A stretch of 64,000 nt of DNA from Nitrosococcus halophilus Nc 4 (GTDB lineage: Bacteria > Pseudomonadota > Gammaproteobacteria > Nitrosococcales > Nitrosococcaceae): contig NC_013960.1 in the NCBI RefSeq assembly GCF_000024725.1, forward strand, positions 496,001 through 560,000. Reading direction: 5' to 3'. The position numbers and the translations under genes were made by a program. Position 1 is the first letter of the stretch. Each line of letters begins with the position of its first letter. The notes under the pieces are model-generated. The model had not been told where the DNA came from. It ran no database searches and was given only the letters and a program-made list of their open reading frames with translations. Shown piece after piece: positions 45,554-58,175 of the stretch.

Positions 45554-46189
45554 TCAGGCGGCTGCATTTTCAACCGGGTCAAGTTCCCGGTCCCCATGCA
45601 TGACCTCCACCAGTTGGATTGCCTGCTCTTCCATGTCTACCACCAAGGCCATGACCTTGCCGCGAAAATAACGGTAAAACATTAAGCTGGGGATGGCCAC
45701 TGCAAGGCCTGCGGCGGTAGTGATGAGTGCCTCAGAGATTCCCCCTGCCAGCACTGCCGGATTGCCAACGCCCTGGGTGTTAATGACGGTGAAAACTTTG
45801 ATCATTCCAATGACGGTACCCAGCAAGCCAAGCAATGGCGTAATCGCCGCAATCGTCCCCAAGGTATTGAGGAAACGTTCTAATTCCAGGGTGACATGAC
45901 GGCCAACATCTTCGATGCTCTCTTTCATAATTTCACGGGAATGATTTCGGTTCACCAGCCCTGCAGCTAATATCCGACCGAGGGGGGAGTTTTCCCGCAC
46001 TCGTTTAATTTGGAGTTCATGGAGTTGATTGCAGCATTGCCATTGCCAGATTTGGCCTACGAGGTGTTTGGGGGCGACCCGCTGCCGGCGCAGGGACCAG
46101 AAACGTTCGATGATAATTCCAATGGCGACGATGGAACAGACAAGGATCGGTAACATTAACCAGCCGCCAGCTTTAATGATTTCAAGCAC
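45554..46189 (-). CDS. exbB: ExbB/TolQ/MotA-family proton channel protein
   Basis: Three membrane spans: one near the N-terminus (GGWLMLPILVCSIVAIGIII) and two in the core MotA/TolQ/ExbB domain (LGTIAAITPLLGLLGTVIGMIKVF and ALITTAAGLAVAIPSLMFY). 211 aa. The start is GTG at 46189. It precedes exbD by 47 nt and probably shares its transcript. Confidence 0.93.
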   Translation of the reverse strand: MLEIIKAGGWLMLPILVCSIVAIGIIIERFWSLRRQRVAPKHLVGQIWQWQCCNQLHELQIKRVRENSPLGRILAAGLVNRNHSREIMKESIEDVGRHVTLELERFLNTLGTIAAITPLLGLLGTVIGMIKVFTVINTQGVGNPAVLAGGISEALITTAAGLAVAIPSLMFYRYFRGKVMALVVDMEEQAIQLVEVMHGDRELDPVENAAA

Positions 46190-46305
46190 GGTTTATGAGT
46201 ATTCCTTTGCTGTGGTTGGGGGTTTTAGTCAGAAGTCTTACTCGGTACCTACATAAGCTCCCTCAATAATACTGCAACCAGCAGGCAGTCCCAAATCCAT
46301 AAATT

Positions 46306-48678
46306 TTAGTTTCCGGTCCAGTAATGGCGGTTGGATTGCCTAAAAGTCTCTGGTTTTCCTAGGGGTTCATTGCCTAAATGAAAGGTAATGGCCCCGTGGC
46401 GGGCAGTGCTCCATGATTTTGCCCCATGGGCGAGATAACGTTGTACAATGGCCGGCTTAGGAAAGCCCCAACGATTACGGTAGCCTACCGCAAACAGGGC
46501 GTGCTCGGGATTGACGGCCGCTACAAATTCGGGGCTTGAAGAAGTCAAGCTGCCGTGATGGGGGACGACTAAAATCGTCGCGGCAAGTTCATCGGCATTC
46601 ATCGCCAATAGGGTTCGTTCTGCAGAGCGCTCAATATCGGCGGCAATGAGGATGCGTTGTTCTCCACTTGTAATGCGTAGTACGCAGGAATGATTATTGC
46701 CGTGACCTTGGGTGGCTGGGGGATGGAGAATTTGGAAGTCAACGCCGTCCCAGCGCCAGTGTTGGCCATGAACGCAGGGCTTGGGGTGAGCCCAGGGTAG
46801 TTGTTCGGGAACGCTGGTCAAGATCTGTTGCGCCGGGATATGGCGTAGCAGGCCTGCTACGCCTCCGAGATGATCATTATCTCCATGGCTGACCACGAGA
46901 GTGTCGATGTCACTGGTATTTTGGCTGCTTAAAAACGGGGCGACGACGGCTTCACCCGTATTAAATCGGCTGCTATAGCGGGGGCCAGCATCGAAGACTA
47001 GGGTATGGTGGCGAGTACGGGCGACTGCTGCGAGCCCCTGTCCCACGTCGAGGAGCGTAAACCACAGGGTTCCATGGGCTGGACGTGGTGGGGGGGTGAG
47101 GAATAAGACAAGGAGTGCCACCAGCCCCAGCCAGCGGCCGGGTAGCCCCCGGGGGGCTAACAGCAATAGGCTGCCGAGGATAGCGGGGGGGAGCACCCAA
47201 AGAGGGGGACGGTATTGTTCCCATTGGGCCATAGGAAGCGTTGCGCACCCGCTGAGCAAGCCCCAAAGCAGAGCCAGCAGAGTGTCGGCAAAGTTGATGA
47301 GGGCTGTCCCCACCAGGGGAAAGGGAATCAATAAGAGGGTGCCCAAAAGCAGGGGTGGGACGATGAGCAACCCCATCCAGGGGACAGCCACCAGGTTGGT
47401 CAGCGGGGCCACCAGGGAAAGACGTTGAAATTGGTAGAGGAGCAGGGGGGCCAGTCCTAAGGCGACCACCCATTGGGCTTTGCCCCACTCTTGCCAAAGG
47501 CGCCCCAGGCGGTGAGAGACAGGGTTAAAACTCGCGCTTTGGGGGGAAGGTAAAGGGCGAAATTCGGTCATCCCCATCATCAGTGCCGCCACCGCGCCAA
47601 AGGAGAGCCAAAAACCGGGGGCAAGAGCAGAGAGGGGGTCCCAGATTAATACCAATATCAGGGCCAGTGCAAGGGTACGGGAGGCACGGACAGGGCGTTT
47701 TACTAATACCGCCAACATGACCACGCTGACCATGATCAGGGCCCGTTGGGTAGGAATGGAGAAGCCGGCCAGAGCAGCGTAGAATAGGGCGCTGATAATA
47801 GCCCCCAGAGCCGCCGCCTGATGGGCCGGCAAGGCTAGGGTATTGGCTGCTCGCAGGGACCATAGGCGCCGCCCCAAAAAATAGGCGAATCCTGCGAGTA
47901 AACCGATGTGCAGTCCCGAAATGGCGACGAGATGATTGGTTCCGGTACGCTCTAGGATTTGCCATTGTGGGGGGGTGATGCCGCCACGCTCGCCCAAGGT
48001 GAGTGCTTGAACGAGCCCTTGTTGAGGGCTGTCAGCAAGGACGGTGGTCATACGCTCAAGCAGATGTTGACGGACTCGATCGATGGGAGAATGATACCAG
48101 TGGGACTCGATAAAGCGATTGGCTGTTGCCGAGCGGACGTAACCCGTAGCCCGAAAGCCTTGGCGGAAGAGCCAGCCTTCATAATCGAAGCCGCCCGGAT
48201 TCATGAACCCTCGGGGACGTTTGAGGCGGACCATCAGCTGCCAGCGATCTCCCACTCTAAGTTCTGAAGGAGGATCTTGATACCAACTGAGGCGTACCCG
48301 TTTGGGAGCGTGCCGTGGTTGGCCTTTGAAAATTAAGCGCTCAATAGCAAAGGCAAAGCGTAGGCTGTGATCCTGGGTTTCTGGGATGGAAACTACCCTA
48401 CCCTCAAGCAGAACGTCCTGCCCTTCTAATGCTGGAGGGAGTTCCTGGGAGAGTAATAGGTGGGCCCGGAATAGGGCCCAGAGGAAGCCGGTGGCAATCA
48501 GCAACACCGGTCTCAGGCGTTGGTAGGAGAGAGCTAGTGGAATGAATCCCCATAGGAGTAAGGACCATTTTGAATTCGGCAGCAGAGGCAATTGCTGCAG
48601 AATCACTATCCCTGCAAGAAAGGTGAGCGCATTTAACACTATGGGTTGAGGATCCTGATCGTGGATATTTAACACCAT
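46306..48678 (-). CDS. comEC: DNA internalisation protein ComEC/Rec2
   Basis: Inner-membrane channel for single-stranded DNA uptake. The N-terminal OB-like domain (about 60-190) is followed by the Competence domain with many membrane spans (GTNHLVAISGLHIGLLAGF is diagnostic) and a C-terminal metallo-beta-lactamase-like domain with SHGDNDHLGG. 790 aa, full length. The first 12 codons look like a duplicated copy of the next 12 (see findings), so translation may begin within the repeat. It is divergent from the DUF2062 gene. Confidence 0.93.
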   Translation of the reverse strand: MVLNIHDQDPQPIVLNALTFLAGIVILQQLPLLPNSKWSLLLWGFIPLALSYQRLRPVLLIATGFLWALFRAHLLLSQELPPALEGQDVLLEGRVVSIPETQDHSLRFAFAIERLIFKGQPRHAPKRVRLSWYQDPPSELRVGDRWQLMVRLKRPRGFMNPGGFDYEGWLFRQGFRATGYVRSATANRFIESHWYHSPIDRVRQHLLERMTTVLADSPQQGLVQALTLGERGGITPPQWQILERTGTNHLVAISGLHIGLLAGFAYFLGRRLWSLRAANTLALPAHQAAALGAIISALFYAALAGFSIPTQRALIMVSVVMLAVLVKRPVRASRTLALALILVLIWDPLSALAPGFWLSFGAVAALMMGMTEFRPLPSPQSASFNPVSHRLGRLWQEWGKAQWVVALGLAPLLLYQFQRLSLVAPLTNLVAVPWMGLLIVPPLLLGTLLLIPFPLVGTALINFADTLLALLWGLLSGCATLPMAQWEQYRPPLWVLPPAILGSLLLLAPRGLPGRWLGLVALLVLFLTPPPRPAHGTLWFTLLDVGQGLAAVARTRHHTLVFDAGPRYSSRFNTGEAVVAPFLSSQNTSDIDTLVVSHGDNDHLGGVAGLLRHIPAQQILTSVPEQLPWAHPKPCVHGQHWRWDGVDFQILHPPATQGHGNNHSCVLRITSGEQRILIAADIERSAERTLLAMNADELAATILVVPHHGSLTSSSPEFVAAVNPEHALFAVGYRNRWGFPKPAIVQRYLAHGAKSWSTARHGAITFHLGNEPLGKPETFRQSNRHYWTGN

Positions 48679-48747
48679 GCCTTTAGGATTCAGATCATAA
48701 TCGTAGATTAATGGACGTAATGCGAATTTCGTAGAGTTTATGACGTT

Positions 48748-49293
48748 ATGCCACGCCGATTTCTTAGACGCTATTTACCCCCCCCTCACCGACTCAAAGA
48801 GCATAAGCAGTTGCAATATCTTGGGGAGTGGCTCTCTGTGCCCAACCTTTGGCACCTCAACCGCCGTTCAGTGGCTGGGGCGGTAAGCATCGGGCTATTT
48901 ATTGCCTTTCTCCCCTTACCTGGCCAGATGTTGGTGGCTGCCATCGCAGCGGTATGGACGCGGGTGAATCTACCCGTTTCTGTGTTGATGGTCTGGGTCA
49001 CCAATCCCTTGACAATGGGACCCATATTTTTCTTTGCCTACAAGGTCGGGACCTGGTTGTTAGGCATTTCAGTCCAAGAGGTGACGTTTGAATTGACTTG
49101 GCATTGGTTGCAGACTCGGTTGGTGACTATTTGGGAGCCGTTTTTACTGGGTTGTTTAGTCGTAGGCCTGGTTGTGGGCCTGACAGGGGGGATGCTAACC
49201 CTTGGTTTATGGCGAATGGAGGTGGGGCGGCGCTGGAAAGAACGCAAACGGCGCAAGATAATACCGAAACCGGGGGATAAGCGTTGTGCTTAA
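48748..49293 (+). CDS. DUF2062 membrane protein
   Basis: 181-aa protein with the DUF2062 core: SVAGAVSIGLFIAFLPLPGQMLVAAIAA, NLPVSVLMVWVTNPLTMGPIFFFAYKVG and a last hydrophobic segment near the C-terminus, followed by a very basic tail (KERKRRKIIPK). Function is unknown. Its place between comEC and lolD is common in gammaproteobacteria. It converges on lolD with 13 nt between stops. Confidence 0.88.
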   Translation: MPRRFLRRYLPPPHRLKEHKQLQYLGEWLSVPNLWHLNRRSVAGAVSIGLFIAFLPLPGQMLVAAIAAVWTRVNLPVSVLMVWVTNPLTMGPIFFFAYKVGTWLLGISVQEVTFELTWHWLQTRLVTIWEPFLLGCLVVGLVVGLTGGMLTLGLWRMEVGRRWKERKRRKIIPKPGDKRCA

Positions 49294-49306
49294 CGTAACA
49301 CCCCGC

Positions 49307-50008
49307 TTAGAGTAATAATCCTGACATTAAGCGTCCGTCTACTAGGGTGAGCGCCCGATCCATCTGCACCGCTAAATGCGGATCATGGGTCACCACTACT
49401 AGCGCGGTATTGAAATCGCTGTTGAGCTTTAGCATGAGATTGAAGACCTGTTCAGCATTTTTCCGGTCTAGGTTGCCCGTGGGTTCGTCGGCCAGCACAC
49501 AGCGAGGATCGGTCACTAGTGCCCGGGCTACGGCGGCCCGCTGGCGCTCACCCCCTGAAAGTTCCCCCGGCTTGTGATGAAGTCGTGCCTCTAGGCCAAC
49601 CCGTTGTAGCAGTGTTGTGGCTTTCTCTTGGGCATGGGTTGTTTTAGCGCCGGCAATAAGCAGGGGTAGAGCGACATTTTCCAGAGCGGTAAATTCAGGT
49701 AGTAAGTGATGGAGTTGATAGACAAAACCAAGGGCGTGGTTACGTAATTGGCCGCACGCCGTATCACTGAGTTGAGCTAGATTTTGACCAGCAACCCAAA
49801 CTTGGCCGTGGGTCGGGCGATCTAGACCTCCTAGCAGGTGGAGCAAGGTGCTTTTGCCTGAGCCCGAAGCGCCGACAATAGCCACGCATTCCCCTGGGGC
49901 AATGGATAAACTGACCTCCCGCAGCACCTCTACAGAAAGGTAGCCGTCAGTGAAACTCCGGGCTAAATCACGGCAGCAAAGTACCGCTGCTTTCTCGGTG
50001 TCATTCAT
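49307..50008 (-). CDS. lolD: Lipoprotein-releasing ABC transporter ATPase LolD
   Basis: ATPase that drives release of outer-membrane lipoproteins from the inner membrane to LolA. Walker [13 protein letters not shown] near residue 40, signature [15 protein letters not shown] and Walker [13 protein letters not shown] are complete; [21 protein letters not shown] is the LolD-type Q-loop region. 233 aa. It overlaps the permease gene upstream by 8 nt. Confidence 0.95.
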   Translation of the reverse strand: MNDTEKAAVLCCRDLARSFTDGYLSVEVLREVSLSIAPGECVAIVGASGSGKSTLLHLLGGLDRPTHGQVWVAGQNLAQLSDTACGQLRNHALGFVYQLHHLLPEFTALENVALPLLIAGAKTTHAQEKATTLLQRVGLEARLHHKPGELSGGERQRAAVARALVTDPRCVLADEPTGNLDRKNAEQVFNLMLKLNSDFNTALVVVTHDPHLAVQMDRALTLVDGRLMSGLLL

Positions 50009-51248
50009 AGCGCAGGGCCTCAGCAGGCTGAGTACGAGCAGCTCGCCACGCGGGATAGAGAGTCACTAGGACACAAAGTAGGAAGGCGGTACTGCAGACG
50101 GTAATCACATCATGCCAGCTCAATTCTGAGGGAAGATCGCTAATATAATAGACATCCGCAGGGAGGAATTGCACGCCAAACAAGGCTTCTATTTGGGGCA
50201 CTACGGTTTCTACATTAAAGGCCAGGGCAATTCCCCCTATCATCCCCAGGAGTGTGCCGATAAAGCCGATGGCAGTGCCCTGAACCATAAAGATTCCCAT
50301 AATACTTGCGGGTGTGGCCCCCAAAGTGCGGAGGATGGCGATGTCCGCCTGCTTATCCGTGACTACCATTACTAAGGTCGAGACGATGTTAAAGGCGGCA
50401 ACGGCCACAATAAGAAACAAAATGACAAACATGACCGTCTTTTCTGTTTTCAAGGCACGAAAAAAATTGGCATGTTGGTAAGTCCAGTCCGCTGTCCGGT
50501 AGCTGCCCGGTAAAGTTTCCCGCAGCTCACGGGCAACGTAGGGGGCCTTGAATAAATTATCGAGCTTAAGACGAAGCCCGCTGATTTTCCCCGGAATGCG
50601 AAAGAGTAAGGCGGCATCCTCCAGGTTCATAACGGCAAGGGCGCTGTCATACTCATACATTCCAACTTGGAAGACTCCCGCTACCGTAAGCCGCTTAAGG
50701 CGAGGGATGACTCCTGCCGGAGTAGTGGTCGCATGGGGCGTGACCAAGGTAATCTTGTCGCCGACAAAGACCCCAAGGGCACGGGCCAAATCCATGCCCA
50801 ACACGATTTGGAAGCTCCCAGGGTGCAAGACATCGAGGCTGCCTACCACCATCTTGCTGCGGATATCGGCAACCTGATCTTCCTGCTGAGGCAGAATTCC
50901 ACGTACTAATGTTCCTCGCACTTGGCTGCGATGAGTCAGCATACCCTGCCCCTCTACAAAAGGGGCTATGCCGACAAGCCTGGAGTCTTTTTCTAGTTGG
51001 GCCTTGAGTGCCTGCCAATTCCCAAGGGTTCCGTCGGGGCCGGTGACGATAACATGGGAGACCATTCCCAAGATGCGGGTGCGTAGTTCCTTCTCAAAGC
51101 CATTCATTACCGAGAGCACGGTAATTAAAGCCGCTACCCCTAGGGAGACGCCCAGCATAGAGGTCAGGGAAATAAATGAGATGAAATGGCTACGGCGTTT
51201 AGCCCGCGTATAGCGCAGGCCGATATAAAAGGGTAGGGGTTTAAACAT
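50001..51248 (-). CDS. lolC: Lipoprotein-releasing system permease, LolC/LolE family
   Basis: Integral subunit with the MacB-type plan: an N-terminal span ([27 protein letters not shown]), a large periplasmic domain (about 45-265) and three C-terminal spans. [20 protein letters not shown] and the [23 protein letters not shown] segment are typical. ATG at 51248 gives 415 aa; a TTG at 51254 is also in frame. Only one permease gene accompanies lolD here, so it might act as a homodimer (LolF-like); this is inference. Confidence 0.92.
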   Translation of the reverse strand: MFKPLPFYIGLRYTRAKRRSHFISFISLTSMLGVSLGVAALITVLSVMNGFEKELRTRILGMVSHVIVTGPDGTLGNWQALKAQLEKDSRLVGIAPFVEGQGMLTHRSQVRGTLVRGILPQQEDQVADIRSKMVVGSLDVLHPGSFQIVLGMDLARALGVFVGDKITLVTPHATTTPAGVIPRLKRLTVAGVFQVGMYEYDSALAVMNLEDAALLFRIPGKISGLRLKLDNLFKAPYVARELRETLPGSYRTADWTYQHANFFRALKTEKTVMFVILFLIVAVAAFNIVSTLVMVVTDKQADIAILRTLGATPASIMGIFMVQGTAIGFIGTLLGMIGGIALAFNVETVVPQIEALFGVQFLPADVYYISDLPSELSWHDVITVCSTAFLLCVLVTLYPAWRAARTQPAEALRYE

Positions 51249-51395
51249 GCGCAATGATGATGCCAGTTCTGAGCGCTAATTCTTTTCGCTAAGCACAAGC
51301 GCCTCAGCACTCTTGTCGTTTATGCCGTCAGAAAATAGCCGATATAGTAATCTGAAGTTCAAAAAGTTGCTCCGCCTCTATTTGAAGGAGTGTTT

Positions 51396-51671
51396 ATGGT
51401 CGAAAGGCGAAAATCAGAACGCCTGCCGGTTACAGTAGAGGTTCAGGTTGAATGGACGCCCGCCACGGCAGGTCCGCTCGTATTTAAAACTCGCGATCTG
51501 AGCGATAGTGGCATCCTGCTCCGCGTTGATGGTCAGGCTATCCCACCGGTAGGGCAAGTGGTGACTGTACGACTTAAAGATCCTCTTGCCGATGGTGAAA
51601 CTCCGCCACTACTCAAGGCGGAAGTCGTTCGTCAAGATAACCGAGGACTTGGCCTCAAGTTTCTTAATTAG
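51396..51671 (+). CDS. PilZ-domain protein
   Basis: Single PilZ domain of 91 aa. The cyclic-di-GMP binding motifs are both present: RRKSER at the N-terminus (RxxxR) and DLSDSG (D/NxSxxG). It therefore probably binds the second messenger made or degraded by proteins such as the GGDEF/EAL protein at 35.4 kb. The ATG at 51396 has AAGGAG five nt upstream. Convergent with rpiA and divergent from lolC; target unknown. Confidence 0.87.
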   Translation: MVERRKSERLPVTVEVQVEWTPATAGPLVFKTRDLSDSGILLRVDGQAIPPVGQVVTVRLKDPLADGETPPLLKAEVVRQDNRGLGLKFLN

Positions 51672-51699
51672 CTCCAAAAAGGGCGACACTTTACTGATT

Positions 51700-52362
51700 T
51701 CATTTGGAGTAAACGGTGTTAGCGCCCTCTGGGGTGCCCAGGATGAGCACGTCCGCCGGATCTATGGCGAAAAGGCCATTGGTGACAACGCCTGGAATAT
51801 TATTGAGTTGCCCTTCCAGCTTTGCGGGCTCCATGATCGAAAGCCCGTGGATATCCAGAATCTGGTTGCCATTATCAGTGACAAAGCCTTCCCGGTAAAC
51901 GGGTTCTCCACCAAGCTTGACAATTTGCCGTGCGATATGGCTTCGCGCCATAGGGATAACTTCCACCGGGAGAGGGAAATCGCCCAATATATCAACCAAC
52001 TTTGACTGGTCTGCGATGCAGACAAATTTTCTACTGGCAGAGGCAATGATTTTCTCCCGGGTGAGGGCGCCCCCGCCTCCTTTGATCAGTTGCAGGTAAT
52101 GATTGGATTCATCGGCGCCATCGACATAAAGTGGGATTTCTCCTACTGCATTCAAGTCATAAACGGGAATGTTTAAGGCTTTAAGCCGCTCAGTGGAAGC
52201 TTCAGAACTGGAGACAGCGCCATCAATCTTGCTTTTGACCGTCCCCAGCAGTTCAATAAAGTGATTGACTGTAGAACCGGTGCCAATACCGATAACAGCG
52301 CCAGGTTCTACATACTCAAGGGCGGCTTTAGCCGCTAGCTTTTTCATTTCATCGGGACTCAT
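51700..52362 (-). CDS. rpiA: Ribose-5-phosphate isomerase A
   Basis: Interconverts ribose 5-phosphate and ribulose 5-phosphate in the pentose phosphate and Calvin pathways. [27 protein letters not shown] and [11 protein letters not shown] carry the phosphate-binding and catalytic residues. ATG at 52362 (220 aa) has AAGGAG seven nt upstream; the frame is open to 52389. It is divergent from ilvA. Confidence 0.96.
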   Translation of the reverse strand: MSPDEMKKLAAKAALEYVEPGAVIGIGTGSTVNHFIELLGTVKSKIDGAVSSSEASTERLKALNIPVYDLNAVGEIPLYVDGADESNHYLQLIKGGGGALTREKIIASASRKFVCIADQSKLVDILGDFPLPVEVIPMARSHIARQIVKLGGEPVYREGFVTDNGNQILDIHGLSIMEPAKLEGQLNNIPGVVTNGLFAIDPADVLILGTPEGANTVYSK

Positions 52363-52462
52363 CGTCCTGCTCCTTATTGTATAGTCCATCGCCCGCGTGT
52401 GTTAATTATATGTGAAACGGGAAGTCGCTGACACTGTTGCTCATTGTTGTTAATGTATAGTA

Positions 52463-53992
52463 ATGCTGTACAGTTACCTAGAACGTATTCTCAAGGCCCG
52501 TGTTTATGAGGTCGCAAGGGAGACACCGCTGGAGCCCATGCGGCGCCTTTCCCTGCGATTAAAAAATGCTGTGTTGTTGAAGCGGGAAGATCTCCAGCCG
52601 GTTTTTTCCTTTAAACTACGGGGTGCCCATAATAAGCTTACTCACCTGTCAGAAGAGGCGCGCCTTCGAGGGGTCATTGCCGCTTCGGCGGGGAATCACG
52701 CCCAGGGGGTTGCCCTTTCCGCCCGCAAACTGGGGGTTAGCGCTCGAATTGTGATGCCTCGGACGACGCCGCCCATTAAGATTGAAGCCGTGCGTGATCT
52801 GGGGGCCGAGATCGACCTGGTGGGGGATACTTATGATGAAGCCTGCCAACATGCATTGGCTTTGGCCGAAGGCGAGGGGCGTGCCTTTATCCATCCCTAT
52901 GACGATCCTGAGGTCATCGCGGGACAGGGAACCATCGCGATGGAGATTTTGCGTCAACACCCGGATCCATTGCAGGCCTTATTCGTGCCCGTCGGTGGCG
53001 GGGGGCTTATTGCCGGGGTGGCCGCTTATGTCAAAGCCCTCTCACCTGAAATCCGTATTATCGGCGTGGAACCTGACGATGCTCCGAGCCTTTATCAGGC
53101 CCTGCAAGCAAAAGAGCGGGTTGTGCTTGACCATGTGGGCATTTTTGCCGATGGGGCCGCTGTCCGCCAGGTAGGAAAGGAGCCTTTTCGTATCGCCCGG
53201 GAGACGGTGGATGAGGTGATTTTGGTGGATAGTGATGCCATTTGTGCCGCTATTATGGATATTTTCGAGGATACCCGCTCTATCGCGGAACCGGCGGGTG
53301 CCCTTGCGGTGGCGGGATTAAAGCGGTATGTGGAGCGAGAAGGGCTACAGGGTCAGCGTTTGGTGGCGATTGACAGTGGGGCCAATATCAATTTCGATCG
53401 TCTGCGCCATGTGGCCGAACGGGCCGAATTAGGGGAACGGCGGGAAGCTTTATTTTGCGTCACCATTCCCGAGCAGCGGGGCAGTTTCCTTGAATTTTGT
53501 AAGGCGATTGGTCAACGGGGAATCACCGAGTTTAATTATCGTTATGCTGATTCCAACGAGGCCCATGTGTTTGTAGGGGTCCAGATGTGTGACAGCGGCC
53601 ATGCCAAGGATCGGTTACTTCAGGAACTTCGCGCTAAGCACTATGCTGTGGTCGATATGACCGACAATGAGATGGCTAAGCTCCACATCCGTTATATGGT
53701 CGGTGGGCGGGCGCCAAAGCTGGAGAATGAGGTATTGTACCGGTTCGAGTTTCCCGAGCGCCCGGGCGCCCTGTTGCGTTTTTTAACCTGCATGGGGAGT
53801 CGTTGGAATATCAGCTTGTTCCATTACCGCAATCATGGCGCGGCTTATGGCCGAATATTGGTCGGCATTCAAGTGCCTGCGGCTGAGAAAGTGGAGTTTC
53901 AGACTTTTTTAGATGAACTTGCTTACGATTACCAAGAGGAAAGCGATAATCCGGCTTACCGATTGTTTCTTGGTCCGTCGACCACCGGGTGA
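52463..53992 (+). CDS. ilvA: Threonine ammonia-lyase, biosynthetic
   Basis: PLP enzyme deaminating threonine to 2-oxobutanoate, the entry to isoleucine synthesis. The PLP lysine is Lys51 in VFSFKLRGAHNK, and the glycine loop GGGGLIAG is near 180. The C-terminal 170 residues hold two ACT-like regulatory domains (ALFCVTIPEQRGSFLEF and VLYRFEFPERPGALLRF), the arrangement that allows inhibition by isoleucine. 509 aa, full length. Confidence 0.96.
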   Translation: MLYSYLERILKARVYEVARETPLEPMRRLSLRLKNAVLLKREDLQPVFSFKLRGAHNKLTHLSEEARLRGVIAASAGNHAQGVALSARKLGVSARIVMPRTTPPIKIEAVRDLGAEIDLVGDTYDEACQHALALAEGEGRAFIHPYDDPEVIAGQGTIAMEILRQHPDPLQALFVPVGGGGLIAGVAAYVKALSPEIRIIGVEPDDAPSLYQALQAKERVVLDHVGIFADGAAVRQVGKEPFRIARETVDEVILVDSDAICAAIMDIFEDTRSIAEPAGALAVAGLKRYVEREGLQGQRLVAIDSGANINFDRLRHVAERAELGERREALFCVTIPEQRGSFLEFCKAIGQRGITEFNYRYADSNEAHVFVGVQMCDSGHAKDRLLQELRAKHYAVVDMTDNEMAKLHIRYMVGGRAPKLENEVLYRFEFPERPGALLRFLTCMGSRWNISLFHYRNHGAAYGRILVGIQVPAAEKVEFQTFLDELAYDYQEESDNPAYRLFLGPSTTG

Positions 53993-54058
53993 GTGGCTGG
54001 AGCTTGATATTCTCGGTTTTCTCTTTGATTTAAGTCATTTTGTCAGTGAACTCATTAA

Positions 54059-56524
<2,466 letters not shown>

Positions 56525-56543
56525 GCCATTGAGTTTTTCTGCT

Positions 56544-57053
56544 ATGGTTAGGCAATGGCTAGGGAGAGCCGCTTTATTCTCGCTATTGCTGCTGGCAGGC
56601 TGTGGTTTTCATCTGCGTGGCGATACTCAACTTTCGCCCTTATTGGAACGCACCTACCTGCAAGGAGTGGTGCCTTACAGTGATTTGGGAGTCGGCCTTA
56701 AGCGTAGCCTTGAGGCCTATGGGGTTACCGTCACCTCAGTGCCTGCAGAAGCCAGCGCCATATTAAGCGTGACCTACAACCAGTTGCAGCGGCAAGTGCT
56801 TTCTGTGGGAGCAACGGGTAAGGTGCAAGAATATGCGCTTAAATATGTATTGCAGTTTCAAGTCACCAATCCTAAGGGGGAAATATTGCTACCATCCCAG
56901 CAGCTGGAGTTAATGAGGGAGTATCAGTTTGACGAGCGCAGTGTGCTTTCAGCCGGAGAGCAAGAAGCTCTGTTGCGGGAGGTCTTGCAGGAAGAAATGG
57001 TACAGCAGATTCTCTGGCGTTTAGAGGCGTTACCGCCCACCCTGAATGGATGA
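56544..57053 (+). CDS. lptE: LPS-assembly lipoprotein LptE
   Basis: Outer-membrane lipoprotein that plugs the LptD barrel during LPS insertion. The signal peptide ends in a lipobox, LLLAGC, with the acylated Cys at residue 20, followed by GFHLRG, the family hallmark. The remaining roughly 150 residues fit the LptE fold. The ATG at 56544 gives a normal signal peptide; a GTG at 56502 would place a non-hydrophobic segment in front. It lies between leuS and holA as usual and overlaps holA by 4 nt. Confidence 0.9.
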   Translation: MVRQWLGRAALFSLLLLAGCGFHLRGDTQLSPLLERTYLQGVVPYSDLGVGLKRSLEAYGVTVTSVPAEASAILSVTYNQLQRQVLSVGATGKVQEYALKYVLQFQVTNPKGEILLPSQQLELMREYQFDERSVLSAGEQEALLREVLQEEMVQQILWRLEALPPTLNG

Positions 57054-58105
57054 GAGTTAAGCTAGAACAGCTCGCCGCCCATCTGGAGCGTAAAATTGCT
57101 CCCATTTACTTGCTCTTCGGCGATGAACCGCTGCTAATAGAAGAAGCGGCTGATCTGATTCGTGCCCAAGCCCGCTCTCAAGGCTTTAATGAGCGGGAGG
57201 TGATGCATGTTGACCGTGGGTTTGACTGGGGGCAATTGCAACTGGCCACCGAAAGTCTCTCTTTGTTCGCCTCCCGTCGCCTTCTTGAGTTACGCTTGTC
57301 GGGCGGGGGCGTTGGGGAGCCTGGAGCTAAAGCGTTGCAAGCTTATGGGAAAGACCCAAGCCGGGACACCCTTTTGCTGATCATTAGTAATAAATTGGAG
57401 CGCCGGCACCAGGGGAGTTCATGGTTTTCCCTGCTTGAGCAAGCGGGGGTTGTGGTCCAGGTGTTTAAAGTCGATCCCTCTTTGCTGCCCCGGTGGATTG
57501 AGCGCCGGATGCAGAGCAAAAACCTGCATCCTACGCCGGAGGCCGTAACCGCGTTGGCGGAGCGCTTGGAAGGCAATCTGCTCGCTTGTGCCCAAGAGAT
57601 TGATAAGTTGGCCTTGTTGTGTCCGGAAGGGACCATCGATATCCATGGGGTAGAGGAGGTCGTTGCCGACAGTGCCCGTTATGATGCATTTCGCCTTGTA
57701 GAGAGTGCGTTAGCAGGCGATGTGGTTCGGATATCACGGATCTGGCGTGGGCTGCGTGCCGAAGGTGTGGATCCCTCTGTGGTTTTGGGGGCCTTGGCTT
57801 GGGAACTGCGGCGATTGGTTCGTGTCGCCACTGCTTGCGCCCAGGGAACCCCGGTAGATCAGGCCTTGAGAGAGGAGCGAGTATGGGAGCGACGCAAGGC
57901 CCTGAGCAAGCAGGCCCTGTCCCGCCATGCAGCGTACCGTTGGCGGATTTTCCTACAGCGATTGAGCGACATCGACCGGATGATTAAGGGCGCGGCGAAG
58001 GGCCGTCCGTGGGAGGCAATTCTGCAATTATGTATCGCTATTGCAGGAGTTGAGCTCTTCCCTCCGTGCCGGGGAAACTTGGGCTATGAGCTAGACAGGG
58101 CATAA
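57050..58105 (+). CDS. holA: DNA polymerase III delta subunit HolA
   Basis: Clamp-loader subunit that opens the beta clamp. IYLLFGDEPLLIEEAADLIRAQA near residue 20 is the N-terminal motif that contacts the clamp and reads like the family; the middle and C-terminal helical domains (LIISNKLERRHQGSSWF, VVADSARYDAFRLVESALAGD) also match. 351 aa. ATG overlaps the lptE stop as ATGA. Confidence 0.93.
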   Translation: MRVKLEQLAAHLERKIAPIYLLFGDEPLLIEEAADLIRAQARSQGFNEREVMHVDRGFDWGQLQLATESLSLFASRRLLELRLSGGGVGEPGAKALQAYGKDPSRDTLLLIISNKLERRHQGSSWFSLLEQAGVVVQVFKVDPSLLPRWIERRMQSKNLHPTPEAVTALAERLEGNLLACAQEIDKLALLCPEGTIDIHGVEEVVADSARYDAFRLVESALAGDVVRISRIWRGLRAEGVDPSVVLGALAWELRRLVRVATACAQGTPVDQALREERVWERRKALSKQALSRHAAYRWRIFLQRLSDIDRMIKGAAKGRPWEAILQLCIAIAGVELFPPCRGNLGYELDRA

Positions 58106-58175
58106 TTTCCCCTTTGGTCAAGGGGCATCTTCAACGCATAGAGACGTGACTAGTCTAAGAAGTAGTTAGATCAAT

